This document shows, one piece after another, positions 16,353 to 25,038 of a DNA stretch of 64,000 bases. The notes under the pieces were generated by a model. The model was not told the origin of the DNA. It saw only the letters and a list, made by a program, of their open reading frames with translations, and did no database searches. The position numbers and the translations under genes are program-made. Within the stretch, counting starts at the first letter, position 1; every line of letters starts with the position of its first letter. This DNA is from Taibaiella sp. (GTDB lineage: Bacteria; Bacteroidota; Bacteroidia; Chitinophagales; Chitinophagaceae): NCBI GenBank assembly GCA_013815385.1, contig JACDGL010000002.1, positions 124,001-188,000 of the forward strand. Direction: 5' to 3'.

Positions 16353-19136
16353 ATGAAACTATTATTTACCTCTATCTTTATTCTGGTCACATATTGTGTG
16401 GCAGCGCAGATACCCACCAGTGGGCTGGTAGCATTTTATCCTTTCTGCGGCAATGCAAATGATGTAAGTGGGAATGGGCACCATTTACGAGACAGTGGTG
16501 CTACATTAACAACAGATAGATATGGCATATCTAATGCGGCCTACCAATTTAATGGCATTGATAATATGCTCTATAAGGATACTGCATTCCCCTTATCTTC
16601 CGATTTCACATATACTTTCTGGATGCTCGCTGACACTATTCAGGATGGTGTTGTTGTATATAATGGCAATGGGAATATTAATGGGAATGGCATTGTCTTT
16701 GACGATGGCGCAGCTGTTATAGGAACCAAAGTAACAATGATGGAGGGAGGGATTTGTTTTTGTATGGCAGTAACATCAACCTTGCACAAATGGCATTTTA
16801 TTACTTCCAGGCGGTCTTCCGGAACTTTTAATTTGTTTATAGATACAGTAAAGGTTGCTACTACCACATCTGTATTTAATACTCCTTGCTGTAAATTCGC
16901 TTTAGGACTTGACTATACTGATGGAACCAATCCCTATAAAGGTAAAATTGACGATGTAGCTATTTACAACCGGGCACTTAGCGATTCAGAAATAAAATTA
17001 ATATACCGTACGCAACTTCCCACTACAGTTACACTTTCTATTTGTTCAGGATCATCAGGTGTTACATTAAGTGTGCTTGGTGTAAAATCATATACATGGG
17101 CACCGAGTAGTACACTATCATGCGCCAACTGCGCCAACCCAGTGGCTACACCCACCATCAAAACAACATATACAGTAAGTGGAGTAGACACTTATGGCTG
17201 TAGCATCATTGATACTTTTATAGTAAAAGTAGGTAACCCTCCTCCACTAATGAAGGGACCGAATAAAACAGTATGTAAAGGTACCTCTGCCTCCATCTCT
17301 GCATCGGGTGCTTCTTCTTATTCATGGTCACCAGCGGGTAGCCTTTCCTGTACAGCCTGCAGCACTCCTACTGCTACACCCACTGTTACAACAAGATATA
17401 TCGTGATCGGTTCTGATACTTCGGGATGTACAAAAACCGATTCGGTGACAGTGAACGTATTAACCCTGCCTACAGTAAGTACAGGCACTGATAAGATCAT
17501 CTGTAAGGGCGATAGCGTTTTGCTATCAGCTACCGGAGCTAAAACATATAGCTGGACACCTACTACAGGTTTATCCTGCGGCACCTGCTATAATCCTGTA
17601 GCAAAGCCCACAACTACCACCAACTATATTGTAACAGGAACAGACAGCAATGGCTGTACGAATACCGCTACGGTACGGGTGACGGTAAACCCACTACCTA
17701 CAGTAAGCGCAGGGTCCGCAATCTCCATCTGCTCCGGAATATCAGCTACATTATCCGCCACCGGGGCTTCTTCTTATATCTGGAGCCCGTCTACGGGGTT
17801 AAGCTGTGCTACCTGTGGCAGCACTATAGCTATGCCAGTTACTACAACTAAGTATATTGTAACAGGAACGGACATTAATGGCTGCATTAATAAAGACAGT
17901 GTTACTATAACGGTAAAACCATTGCCGCTGGTAACAGCCACAGGAAGTAAAAGTATTTGCTATGGCGATAGGGCCCCTTTGCGTGCAACCGGCGCTGTTA
18001 GCTATAAATGGGCACCCCCAGCAGGCCTAACCTGTGCGACATGCGACACCACTACAGCCACACCCGGGGCCACTACTATCTACACTGTAACCGGTACCGC
18101 TGCTAATAGCTGTACAGATACTGCATCTGTAACTATAACAGTAAACCCGCTCCCGGTGTTAATAACTACTCCGGATACGACGATCTGTAGTGGCCAGACA
18201 TTTACATTGGCAGTTAGCGGTGCAAACACCTACACGTGGACGCCACCTGCCGGTTTAAGTTGCACTAACTGCACCAATCCGGTTGCCAGCCCGGCTAAAA
18301 CCATAACTTATACTGTAACTGGTAAAGATAATAATGGGTGCAGTGCCCAAAGAAATGTTGCGGTTACTGTGATCCCTAAAAATCCTGTAACTATAAATGC
18401 TGGGGCTACAATATGTGCCGGAACCACTTACCAGCTATTAGCAACTGGTGGGGATGCCTATACATGGTACCCGTCTTATGCCTTGTCTAATACTGCAATC
18501 TCTGATCCGGTAGCCCATCCTGATACTACTGTAACCTATAGCGTATCCATAAAACAGGCTAATTGTTTTGCCGACACACTAACAACAACAATAAAAGTAA
18601 ATGCATTACCCACTTTGCATGTCAGCGGCGGGCAAACAGTGCTGGCTGGCAGCACGGTACAGCTTTTTGCCACAGGCACGGGAATACTAAAATACCAGTG
18701 GTCGCCGCCAGAAGGGCTTGATTGCACGGATTGCGAAAGTCCTCAGGCAACCCCTTTAAAAACCACTACTTACATGGTAAAAGTAACAGGAGTAGGTGGT
18801 TGTGAAGCAAACGGAGAGGCTACAGTTACTATCAGTTGCGATAACAGCAGAGTATTTATACCCAATACGTTTACTCCTAACGGAGATGGGAATAATGACC
18901 GATTCTACCCCAGCGGCAAAGGGCTATCCTCTATAAAGCGTTTCAGTATCTATGACCGTTGGGGAGAAGAAATATATCATGTTGAGAATATTTTACTTAA
19001 CGACCAGCTGCATGGCTGGGATGGCAGCTTTAATGGCAAACAGTTGAAGCCTGATGTATTTGTCTATATGATAGAAGCTACCTGCGATTTCAACGAACCA
19101 GTTTTATTAAAAGGTGCAGTAACATTGATGCGGTAA
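16353..19136 (+). CDS. T9SS type B surface protein with LamG-like domain and eight Ig/PKD-like repeats
   Basis: This is a large exported protein. From the ATG that opens the signal peptide MKLLFTSIFILVTYCVAAQ it has 927 residues; an ATG 11 codons earlier overlaps the FkbM gene. After the signal peptide comes a concanavalin/LamG-like domain (about residues 20-220) beginning GLVAFYPFCGNANDVSGNG and including DDVAIYNRALSDSEIK. Eight tandem repeats of about 76 residues follow. Most contain a first Cys (ICxG), a paired LSC-x2-C and a third-site GC; repeat 7 lacks the C-x2-C and repeat 8 the first Cys. The protein ends with a T9SS type B domain (FTPNGDGNNDRFYP). Likely an adhesin or matrix protein; binding partner unknown. 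Confidence 0.87.
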   Translation: MKLLFTSIFILVTYCVAAQIPTSGLVAFYPFCGNANDVSGNGHHLRDSGATLTTDRYGISNAAYQFNGIDNMLYKDTAFPLSSDFTYTFWMLADTIQDGVVVYNGNGNINGNGIVFDDGAAVIGTKVTMMEGGICFCMAVTSTLHKWHFITSRRSSGTFNLFIDTVKVATTTSVFNTPCCKFALGLDYTDGTNPYKGKIDDVAIYNRALSDSEIKLIYRTQLPTTVTLSICSGSSGVTLSVLGVKSYTWAPSSTLSCANCANPVATPTIKTTYTVSGVDTYGCSIIDTFIVKVGNPPPLMKGPNKTVCKGTSASISASGASSYSWSPAGSLSCTACSTPTATPTVTTRYIVIGSDTSGCTKTDSVTVNVLTLPTVSTGTDKIICKGDSVLLSATGAKTYSWTPTTGLSCGTCYNPVAKPTTTTNYIVTGTDSNGCTNTATVRVTVNPLPTVSAGSAISICSGISATLSATGASSYIWSPSTGLSCATCGSTIAMPVTTTKYIVTGTDINGCINKDSVTITVKPLPLVTATGSKSICYGDRAPLRATGAVSYKWAPPAGLTCATCDTTTATPGATTIYTVTGTAANSCTDTASVTITVNPLPVLITTPDTTICSGQTFTLAVSGANTYTWTPPAGLSCTNCTNPVASPAKTITYTVTGKDNNGCSAQRNVAVTVIPKNPVTINAGATICAGTTYQLLATGGDAYTWYPSYALSNTAISDPVAHPDTTVTYSVSIKQANCFADTLTTTIKVNALPTLHVSGGQTVLAGSTVQLFATGTGILKYQWSPPEGLDCTDCESPQATPLKTTTYMVKVTGVGGCEANGEATVTISCDNSRVFIPNTFTPNGDGNNDRFYPSGKGLSSIKRFSIYDRWGEEIYHVENILLNDQLHGWDGSFNGKQLKPDVFVYMIEATCDFNEPVLLKGAVTLMR

Positions 19137-19189
19137 TTATTTTTGAAATTCTTAATTTCTATGTATACATTGAGTACTTAATTATACGT

Positions 19190-19225
19190 ATGAAAAAAAT
19201 TCTGTCATTGCTACAAAAAAGATAA
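19190..19225 (+). other. Possible 11-codon leader ORF upstream of the GT9 gene
   Basis: An ATG opens MKKILSLLQKR and stops after 11 codons, in the gap before the glycosyltransferase gene. A terminator hairpin follows about 35 bases later. The small ORF could be chance. It is listed because the arrangement of short ORF, hairpin and gene resembles an attenuator. Confidence 0.2.
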
Positions 19226-19260
19226 GCGTTCAGTAATCATAATCAGAAGAATATTAATTT

Positions 19261-19287
19261 ACACCGCCCTATGGCGGTGTTTTTTTA
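19261..19287 (+). terminator. Intrinsic terminator just before the GT9 start codon
   Basis: ACACCGCC-ctat-GGCGGTGT forms a perfect 8-bp stem and is followed by a run of seven T. It ends only about six bases before the GT9 ATG. It may simply end transcription of the preceding T9SS gene, or act within the leader of the glycosyltransferase gene. Confidence 0.75.
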
Positions 19288-19292
19288 TAGAA

Positions 19293-20441
19293 ATGAAATC
19301 CTTTAAAGAGAAAATAGCTTTTATCGTTTATGGGTTGATCGTATTTTTGGTCAAACTCGTACCTGTTAGAAAAAAAGAAAACCATCTGCTACTTATTAAA
19401 ACAGATGAAATAGGTGACTATATCCTTTTCAGAAATTATTTAAAAGACATTTCGACTAACAAAAAATATAAGAACGACAAGATCGTGCTACTTGGTAATA
19501 TAATATGGAAGCAACTTTTTGATGTATTTGATTCCCATATAGTATCTGACAGCGTCTGGATTGATAAAAAAAGATTTAATAAAAATCTTTTTTACCGCTT
19601 CCAGATACTATTTAAGATTCATGCTTATGGGTTTTCAGAAGTAATAAATTGCATTTATTCACGTAGCGCAATAACCGATGATTGTTTTACTGAAGTTGTG
19701 AATTGCAGTACCAAAACTGCGATGAAAGCGGACTTATCTAACAGAAAAATAAGGGAAGAGAAATCTGACAACAAAGTATATAATAATATCATTTCTGCAG
19801 GTGATAGTAGACTATTTGATCTTATCAGAAATAAACATTTTATCAGCAATTTACTAAAAGAGTCACCCGAAAAATTAAATAATACAGTATTAATGCAGCC
19901 TGTAAATGCTATTAATATCTCAAAAGAATATGTTGTAATTTTTTCCGGAGCTGGAAAACAATCAAAGAAATGGCGACCTGATTACTTTGCTACTGTTATA
20001 CTCTATCTGGTAGAAAAATATAATTACACTATTTATTTAGCGGGGGGAAAAGGAGATATTAGTGATAGTAAAGCAATAAGTGATCTGTTATCTGTACCAG
20101 TTATAGATGTAACCGGTAAAACAACAATGCTTGAATCTTTAGAATTGTTAAAAGGAGCAAAATTTGCATTAAGCGTTGATACAGGCTCGGTACATATGGC
20201 CGCAGGTGTTAATTGCCCTGTTATAGCTTTGTATAGTGGCGTACATTATGGAAGATTTGCCCCATATCCAACAGAAGTGTTCAATCATTTTTATGATATT
20301 TATCCTGACTTTGTTGATAAAATGATTGAAAAAAATGATCCTGAATTATATAACCCTACTTACTTATCTTATAATATTATAAAAGAAATAAGGCCTGAAA
20401 AAGTAATAGCTCAAATTGACAAATTATATACTTCTATTTAA
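19293..20441 (+). CDS. Glycosyltransferase family 9 (heptosyltransferase-like)
   Basis: This is a probable sugar transferase of the GT9 family (heptosyltransferase fold, two Rossmann domains). It has 382 residues. LLIKTDEIGDYILFRNYL near residue 32 matches the N-terminal GDxxL-type motif; VIFSGAGKQSKKWRPDYFA near 210 is the C-terminal domain start; and ALSVDTGSVHMAAGVNCPVI near 290 is the conserved nucleotide-sugar site. The DNA is markedly AT-rich, suggesting transfer. It starts six bases after a terminator hairpin and is followed five bases later by a GT2 gene, so the two form a unit. Acceptor and donor cannot be read from sequence. Confidence 0.85.
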   Translation: MKSFKEKIAFIVYGLIVFLVKLVPVRKKENHLLLIKTDEIGDYILFRNYLKDISTNKKYKNDKIVLLGNIIWKQLFDVFDSHIVSDSVWIDKKRFNKNLFYRFQILFKIHAYGFSEVINCIYSRSAITDDCFTEVVNCSTKTAMKADLSNRKIREEKSDNKVYNNIISAGDSRLFDLIRNKHFISNLLKESPEKLNNTVLMQPVNAINISKEYVVIFSGAGKQSKKWRPDYFATVILYLVEKYNYTIYLAGGKGDISDSKAISDLLSVPVIDVTGKTTMLESLELLKGAKFALSVDTGSVHMAAGVNCPVIALYSGVHYGRFAPYPTEVFNHFYDIYPDFVDKMIEKNDPELYNPTYLSYNIIKEIRPEKVIAQIDKLYTSI

Positions 20442-20446
20442 TATAA

Positions 20447-21229
20447 ATGTCCACCATTTCCATTATCACCATTTGCTTTAATAACCTGGAAGAGGTAATA
20501 AAAACCTGTGCTTCGGTAGATGCACAGGGAGTAAAGCCTTTTGAGCATATTGTTATTGATGGTTCGAGCAAAGAGGATATAAGGAAATACCTGGGGCATA
20601 ATCCGCAACCTGCCTACAGGAGCTGGGTGTGCGAGCGGGATAAGGGGATAGGGGATGCTTTTAACAAAGGGGTGCTGAAAGCTAAGGGTGAGATCGTGTA
20701 CCTGCTCAATTCCGGCGATACAATTTATGATGCTACGGTATTGCAGCGGGTGCAAGATACCTTTGATAAAGACCCGCAGCTGATGTGGTGCAATGGCAAG
20801 CTGAATACGTTGCGCGGGGGTATATGGGTGCTGGTAGGTAAGCCGTTTGAGAAGCGTAAACTGTATCGCGGTATGCGCGCTGTTTTCCACCCAACTATGT
20901 ATGTAAAAAAGGAAGTGTATAAGCGGCATGGACTATATGATAATGATATAAAGTACGCTATGGACTACGACTTTATGTGCCGGATAGCGAACGAGAAAAA
21001 TACATTCATAAACTACCCATTGGCTACTTTTGACCCTACAGGCATCAGCTCGGTTAATTACCTGAAAGCCATGAAAGAAAGCCACATAGTGTACCGGAAG
21101 TACTACGGCAATTCTATACTGCAAACCCTATGGGGTATACGGCAAACAATGCTGCACTATACCTTACAAAGCAAGGCAGGTAAAATACTTTACCGAATTA
21201 AAAAAGGCCTTGGGCTGGAGAATATGTAG
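20447..21229 (+). CDS. Glycosyltransferase family 2
   Basis: This is a probable inverting GT-A sugar transferase acting in glycan assembly at the cytoplasmic face. It has 260 residues. The N-terminus MSTISIITICFNNLEEV is the usual first strand, HIVIDGSS gives the nucleotide-binding Asp, and GEIVYLLNSGDTIYD near residue 80 holds the metal-binding acidic motif (GD in place of the common DxD). The FHPTMYVKKEVYKRHGLYDN segment is typical of colanic-type WcaE-like transferases. It is co-directional with the GT9 gene and meets fcl tail to tail with two bases between stops. Confidence 0.87.
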   Translation: MSTISIITICFNNLEEVIKTCASVDAQGVKPFEHIVIDGSSKEDIRKYLGHNPQPAYRSWVCERDKGIGDAFNKGVLKAKGEIVYLLNSGDTIYDATVLQRVQDTFDKDPQLMWCNGKLNTLRGGIWVLVGKPFEKRKLYRGMRAVFHPTMYVKKEVYKRHGLYDNDIKYAMDYDFMCRIANEKNTFINYPLATFDPTGISSVNYLKAMKESHIVYRKYYGNSILQTLWGIRQTMLHYTLQSKAGKILYRIKKGLGLENM

Positions 21230-21231
21230 CG

Positions 21232-22176
21232 CTATTTCGCTCTTACTGTTTCTTCGTGCTCTTTAAATATCTTGTATGTAATCGCTAACCCTTCCTCAAG
21301 GGATGTTTTATGTTTCCAGCCCATAGCGTGCAGCTTGGTGTTGTCCATCAGCTTGCGTGGTGTGCCATCAGGCTTGGTAGCATCATATTTTATCTCGCCC
21401 GTATAGCCTGTGATCTTTTTTATCAGGAGCGCCAGGCCGCCAATAGTTACTTCTTCGCCTGTACCTATGTTCACAAATAAGGCATTGTTATATTCCTTCA
21501 TAAGGAATACACAGCCATCGGCCAGATCATCTACATACATAAATTCCCGCAGCGGAGTACCGCTACCCCACAATTCTACAAAGGGTGCGTTGGCAACCTT
21601 CGCCTGATGAAATTTACGCAGCATTGCCGGTATTACATGCGAATGCTGAAGATGATAGTTATCGCCTAATCCATATAGATTGGTAGGCATAGCTGCTATA
21701 AAGTTGCATCCATATTGATATCTGTATGCTTCACAAAGCTTTATGCCGGCAATTTTTGCTACGGCATAAGGCTCATTTGTAGGTTCTAATAACCCGGTGA
21801 GCAGGTACTCTTCTTTGAGTGGCTGCGGCGCCAGCTGGGGATATATGCAGGAACTGCCAAGGAACAATAATTTTTTTACCCCGGTAGTATATGCTGCATG
21901 TATTATATTGGCTTCTATTAGCAGGTTATCGTAAAGGAAATCGGCTTTATAGGTATTGTTTGCCAGTATGCCGCCTACCTTTGCTGCTGCAAGAAACACA
22001 TATTCAGGCATGGTATGCGAAAAGAAATCATTAACCGCCTGCTGATTGCGTAAGTCCAGTTCTGCTGACCGCCGGATAGTAATATTATCGAATCCCTGGT
22101 GCTGTAGCTGCCGTACAATAGCGCTGCCTACCATGCCTCCGTGGCCAGCTACATAAATTTTACTGGTTTTCTCCAT
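21232..22176 (-). CDS. fcl: GDP-L-fucose synthase
   Basis: This enzyme epimerises and reduces GDP-4-keto-6-deoxymannose to GDP-L-fucose with NADPH. It has 314 residues, the normal length. The Rossmann glycine motif is [16 protein letters not shown] at the N-terminus. The catalytic Ser-Tyr-Lys is visible as FLGSSCIYP near residue 107 and [10 protein letters not shown] near 136 (YxxxK). [20 protein letters not shown] is the typical C-terminus. Its ATG overlaps the gmd stop by one base (TAATG), so the two are translated together. Together they make the fucose donor for the neighbouring glycosyltransferases. Confidence 0.95.
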   Translation of the reverse strand: MEKTSKIYVAGHGGMVGSAIVRQLQHQGFDNITIRRSAELDLRNQQAVNDFFSHTMPEYVFLAAAKVGGILANNTYKADFLYDNLLIEANIIHAAYTTGVKKLLFLGSSCIYPQLAPQPLKEEYLLTGLLEPTNEPYAVAKIAGIKLCEAYRYQYGCNFIAAMPTNLYGLGDNYHLQHSHVIPAMLRKFHQAKVANAPFVELWGSGTPLREFMYVDDLADGCVFLMKEYNNALFVNIGTGEEVTIGGLALLIKKITGYTGEIKYDATKPDGTPRKLMDNTKLHAMGWKHKTSLEEGLAITYKIFKEHEETVRAK

Positions 22177-23294
22177 TATTCAAACTGGTTCACGGTCTTA
22201 AAACCTGATTCCTTTAAAACTATGTTCCTCCTGAAAAGCTCTATATCGTTATCGACCATTTCCTTTACTATCCTGTCAAGGGTGTATTTTGGCTGCCAGC
22301 CCAGCTTTTCCTTTGCTTTGGTAGCATCGCCCAGGAGTAAGTCTACCTCCGTAGGCCGGAAATACCTTGCGTCTATCTCCACCACTACATCTCCCACTGC
22401 CACTTTGCAATCAGGGTTACTGATACTTTCCACTATTCCTTTTTCGCCCTCATCCTTTCCTTCAAATCGCAGATGCACCCCTGCATGGGCGAATGCCATT
22501 TTTACGAAATCGCGCACCGGTGTAGTGATACCTGTAGCTATTACAAAATCTTCCGCTACAGGCTGCTGCAGCATCAGCCACATAGCTTCCACGTAGTCTT
22601 TGGCGTGTCCCCAGTCGCGCTGAGCGTCCAGGTTGCCCAGGTATAGCTTTTTTTTCAGGCCCAGCGTTATCTCCGCCACGCCTCTTGTTATCTTACGGGT
22701 TACGAATGTTTCCCCCCTCAGCGGGCTTTCGTGGTTGAACAGGATGCCATTGCACGCGTACATATTATATGCTTCCCTGTAGTTCACCGTTATCCAGTAA
22801 GCATACAGCTTTGCCACGCCATAAGGGGAGCGCGGATAGAATGGAGTAGTTTCGTTTTGCGGCACTGCCTGCACCTTACCATACAACTCTGAGGTGGATG
22901 CCTGGTATATCCTTGTCTTTTTTTCTAAACCAAGTATCCTTATCGCCTCCAGTATGCGCAGGGTGCCCAGCCCATCTACATTGGCGGAGTATTCGGGTTC
23001 TTCAAAGCTAACAGCCACATGGCTCATAGCCCCCAGGTTATATATTTCGTCTGGTTGCACTTCCTGTATTATCCTTATGATGTTGGTAGAGTCTGCCAGG
23101 TCGCCATAGTGCAGTTTCAGCTTCACATTCCTTTCATGCGGGTCCTGGTATAAATGATCTATCCTATCTGTATTGATAAGTGAGGTGCGTCGTTTGATAC
23201 CATGCACTTCATATCCCTTATTAAGCAATAGCTCAGCAAGATAGGCACCGTCCTGTCCCGTAATACCTGTGATGAGCGCTATTTTAGTTTTCAT
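22176..23294 (-). CDS. gmd: GDP-mannose 4,6-dehydratase
   Basis: This enzyme converts GDP-D-mannose to GDP-4-keto-6-deoxy-D-mannose, the first step to GDP-L-fucose. It has 372 residues. The NADP-binding motif is [19 protein letters not shown], and the R-R motif [16 protein letters not shown] follows. The active-site region [10 protein letters not shown] and the YxxxK in [15 protein letters not shown] are intact, as is the [18 protein letters not shown] segment. It precedes fcl in a two-gene operon running opposite to the flippase gene. A TATATTTG box sits five bases before the ATG. Confidence 0.97.
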   Translation of the reverse strand: MKTKIALITGITGQDGAYLAELLLNKGYEVHGIKRRTSLINTDRIDHLYQDPHERNVKLKLHYGDLADSTNIIRIIQEVQPDEIYNLGAMSHVAVSFEEPEYSANVDGLGTLRILEAIRILGLEKKTRIYQASTSELYGKVQAVPQNETTPFYPRSPYGVAKLYAYWITVNYREAYNMYACNGILFNHESPLRGETFVTRKITRGVAEITLGLKKKLYLGNLDAQRDWGHAKDYVEAMWLMLQQPVAEDFVIATGITTPVRDFVKMAFAHAGVHLRFEGKDEGEKGIVESISNPDCKVAVGDVVVEIDARYFRPTEVDLLLGDATKAKEKLGWQPKYTLDRIVKEMVDNDIELFRRNIVLKESGFKTVNQFE

Positions 23295-23299
23295 TGGGG

Positions 23300-23307
23300 C
23301 AAATATA
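23300..23307 (-). promoter_or_regulatory. -7 box before gmd
   Basis: TATATTTG (minus strand) matches TAnnTTTG and ends five bases before the gmd ATG. No clear -33 element is seen. The predicted message would be leaderless or nearly so. Confidence 0.4.
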
Positions 23308-23374
23308 ATCTTTCATTACCTTATTAATGATATGAGGTTATGAGCGGCAACGTAAGATTTCTTTTTATTAAAAT

Positions 23375-23382
23375 TATATTTG
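23375..23382 (+). promoter_or_regulatory. -7 box before the flippase gene
   Basis: TATATTTG on the plus strand ends four bases before the ATG, mirroring the box of the divergent gmd gene. No clear -33 element is seen. Confidence 0.4.
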
Positions 23383-23386
23383 CAGC

Positions 23387-24874
23387 ATGGGTATTGTTTT
23401 CAGGCAATCTGTAAAAACAACATTAGTAGTATTTTGCGGTGCCGTATTAGGGGCATTGGTTATATTCTTCTCTACCCGCCTTATACCTAAGCAACAATTA
23501 GGCTTTACCCGCACCCTTACTAACCAGGCATTAGTGGCCGGGCAGCTATTGCTTTTTGGTATGCACGGCACCCTGGCAGTATTTATACAACGCTATGATT
23601 ATAATGATAAAAGGCGGCAATCGCTCATTACGTTGTCTTTATTAATACCTGCGATACTCGTAGCATTCTTCTCCATCTTGTATTTTATTTTCAGCCATTC
23701 CATAATCCATCTTTTTCAGCCCCAGGATATCCCTTATATGCAGCGATATTTTATGTGGTTGCCAGTATTTACCCTTTTTTTTATATACCAGATAATTTTA
23801 GAGCAGTATCTAAGTTCGCAGATGAAAGTAGCCCTCTCTACATTTATGAGAGAGATAGTATTGCGCGTGCTCAACATCACCCTTATTGTTCTATTCGGAT
23901 ATGGCTATATAGGATTTGATGTACTGGTAGCCGGTACTGTACTGGTGTACCTTATACCTATTCTTTTCCTGCTCATATTTTCAACAAAAACCAAAGGATT
24001 TGGATTTTCTTTGGATTTTAAGGTTTTCACACGGCAGGAATATAAAGAAATAATACATTTCAGCTGGTATCATGCATTACTGGGCATATCGATAAATCTG
24101 ATGGGCTTCCTGGATGCGCTAATGATACCCTTATTGGATAAAAATGGGCTTAGCTCTATAGCCATCTATGGCAATGCAGTATTTATTATGTCATTGTTAC
24201 AGATACCCTATAAAGCAATGTCTACCGCTACCTTTCCTATATTGACCATTGCTTTTAAGAATAACAACCGGGCAGAAGTGGCGGATATTTTTAAAAGATC
24301 GGGCATCAATATATTTATTGCCTCTGTAGGTATGGCGCTATTGATAGCATGTAACCTTAACAATGCAGTAATGATAATGAAAAACGGGTACGGCCCGGTA
24401 GTAGCCTTGGTGCTGATAATGATGATAGGCAGATTAACAGATGCAGCTACCGGCATGAACGACCAAACACTATCGGTATCTCAATACTATAAAGCCAATT
24501 TTTACATGTCTATTGGATTAGTGATATTTATGGTGATCTTCAATTTAATATTAATACCCAAGTATGGGATATATGGAGCAGCATGGAGTACCTCAGTGGC
24601 CTTAATGCTTTATAATATTGCCAAATGCCTGTATATATGGAAAAAGTTAGACCTACAGCCTTTCTCTATCAATACACTCAAAACAATATTGATCGGCGTT
24701 GTTGTTGTAATTATAGGGTATAGCATACCATATATTTTAAATCCTTACTTAGATACTCTAATACGCAGTAGTATTATAATAAGCGTCTATGTATTACTAC
24801 TATTCTGGCTTAAGCCTTCTCCTGATATTAGCAGCTACATTTCCAGTATTAGCAACAATAGGAGGTTATTTTAG
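23387..24874 (+). CDS. Oligosaccharide flippase (Wzx-type, MATE/MOP superfamily)
   Basis: This is a probable inner-membrane exporter that flips lipid-linked glycan repeat units to the periplasm. It has 495 residues with about 14 hydrophobic segments and short charged loops, the layout of the polysaccharide biosynthesis protein family. The N-terminal RQSVKTTLVVFCGAVLGALV and the ISTRLIPKQQLGFTRTL-type first loop fit. There is no single catalytic motif in this family; identity rests on overall hydropathy, length and its place between GDP-fucose genes and glycosyltransferases. A murein-type flippase is less likely in this context. Confidence 0.82.
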   Translation: MGIVFRQSVKTTLVVFCGAVLGALVIFFSTRLIPKQQLGFTRTLTNQALVAGQLLLFGMHGTLAVFIQRYDYNDKRRQSLITLSLLIPAILVAFFSILYFIFSHSIIHLFQPQDIPYMQRYFMWLPVFTLFFIYQIILEQYLSSQMKVALSTFMREIVLRVLNITLIVLFGYGYIGFDVLVAGTVLVYLIPILFLLIFSTKTKGFGFSLDFKVFTRQEYKEIIHFSWYHALLGISINLMGFLDALMIPLLDKNGLSSIAIYGNAVFIMSLLQIPYKAMSTATFPILTIAFKNNNRAEVADIFKRSGINIFIASVGMALLIACNLNNAVMIMKNGYGPVVALVLIMMIGRLTDAATGMNDQTLSVSQYYKANFYMSIGLVIFMVIFNLILIPKYGIYGAAWSTSVALMLYNIAKCLYIWKKLDLQPFSINTLKTILIGVVVVIIGYSIPYILNPYLDTLIRSSIIISVYVLLLFWLKPSPDISSYISSISNNRRLF

Positions 24875-24929
24875 TTTGAGGATCAGGTAAATATCAATCA
24901 AGTATTTAACGTTATATTAAGAAATGGTT

Positions 24930-24937
24930 TAGCTTTG
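24930..24937 (+). promoter_or_regulatory. Possible -7 box before the SprB-repeat gene
   Basis: TAGCTTTG matches TAnnTTTG about 100 bases before the ATG. No -33 match is seen at the normal spacing. The remaining gap between flippase and adhesin genes shows nothing else. Confidence 0.3.
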
Positions 24938-25038
24938 TATGTATTTTTTGCCACTATCAGTATAGCATTATTTTCTAACCTGGTAATGGTTTAATACGTC
25001 TTTACCATATCAGTGAATAAACTCTATAAAAACCTATT

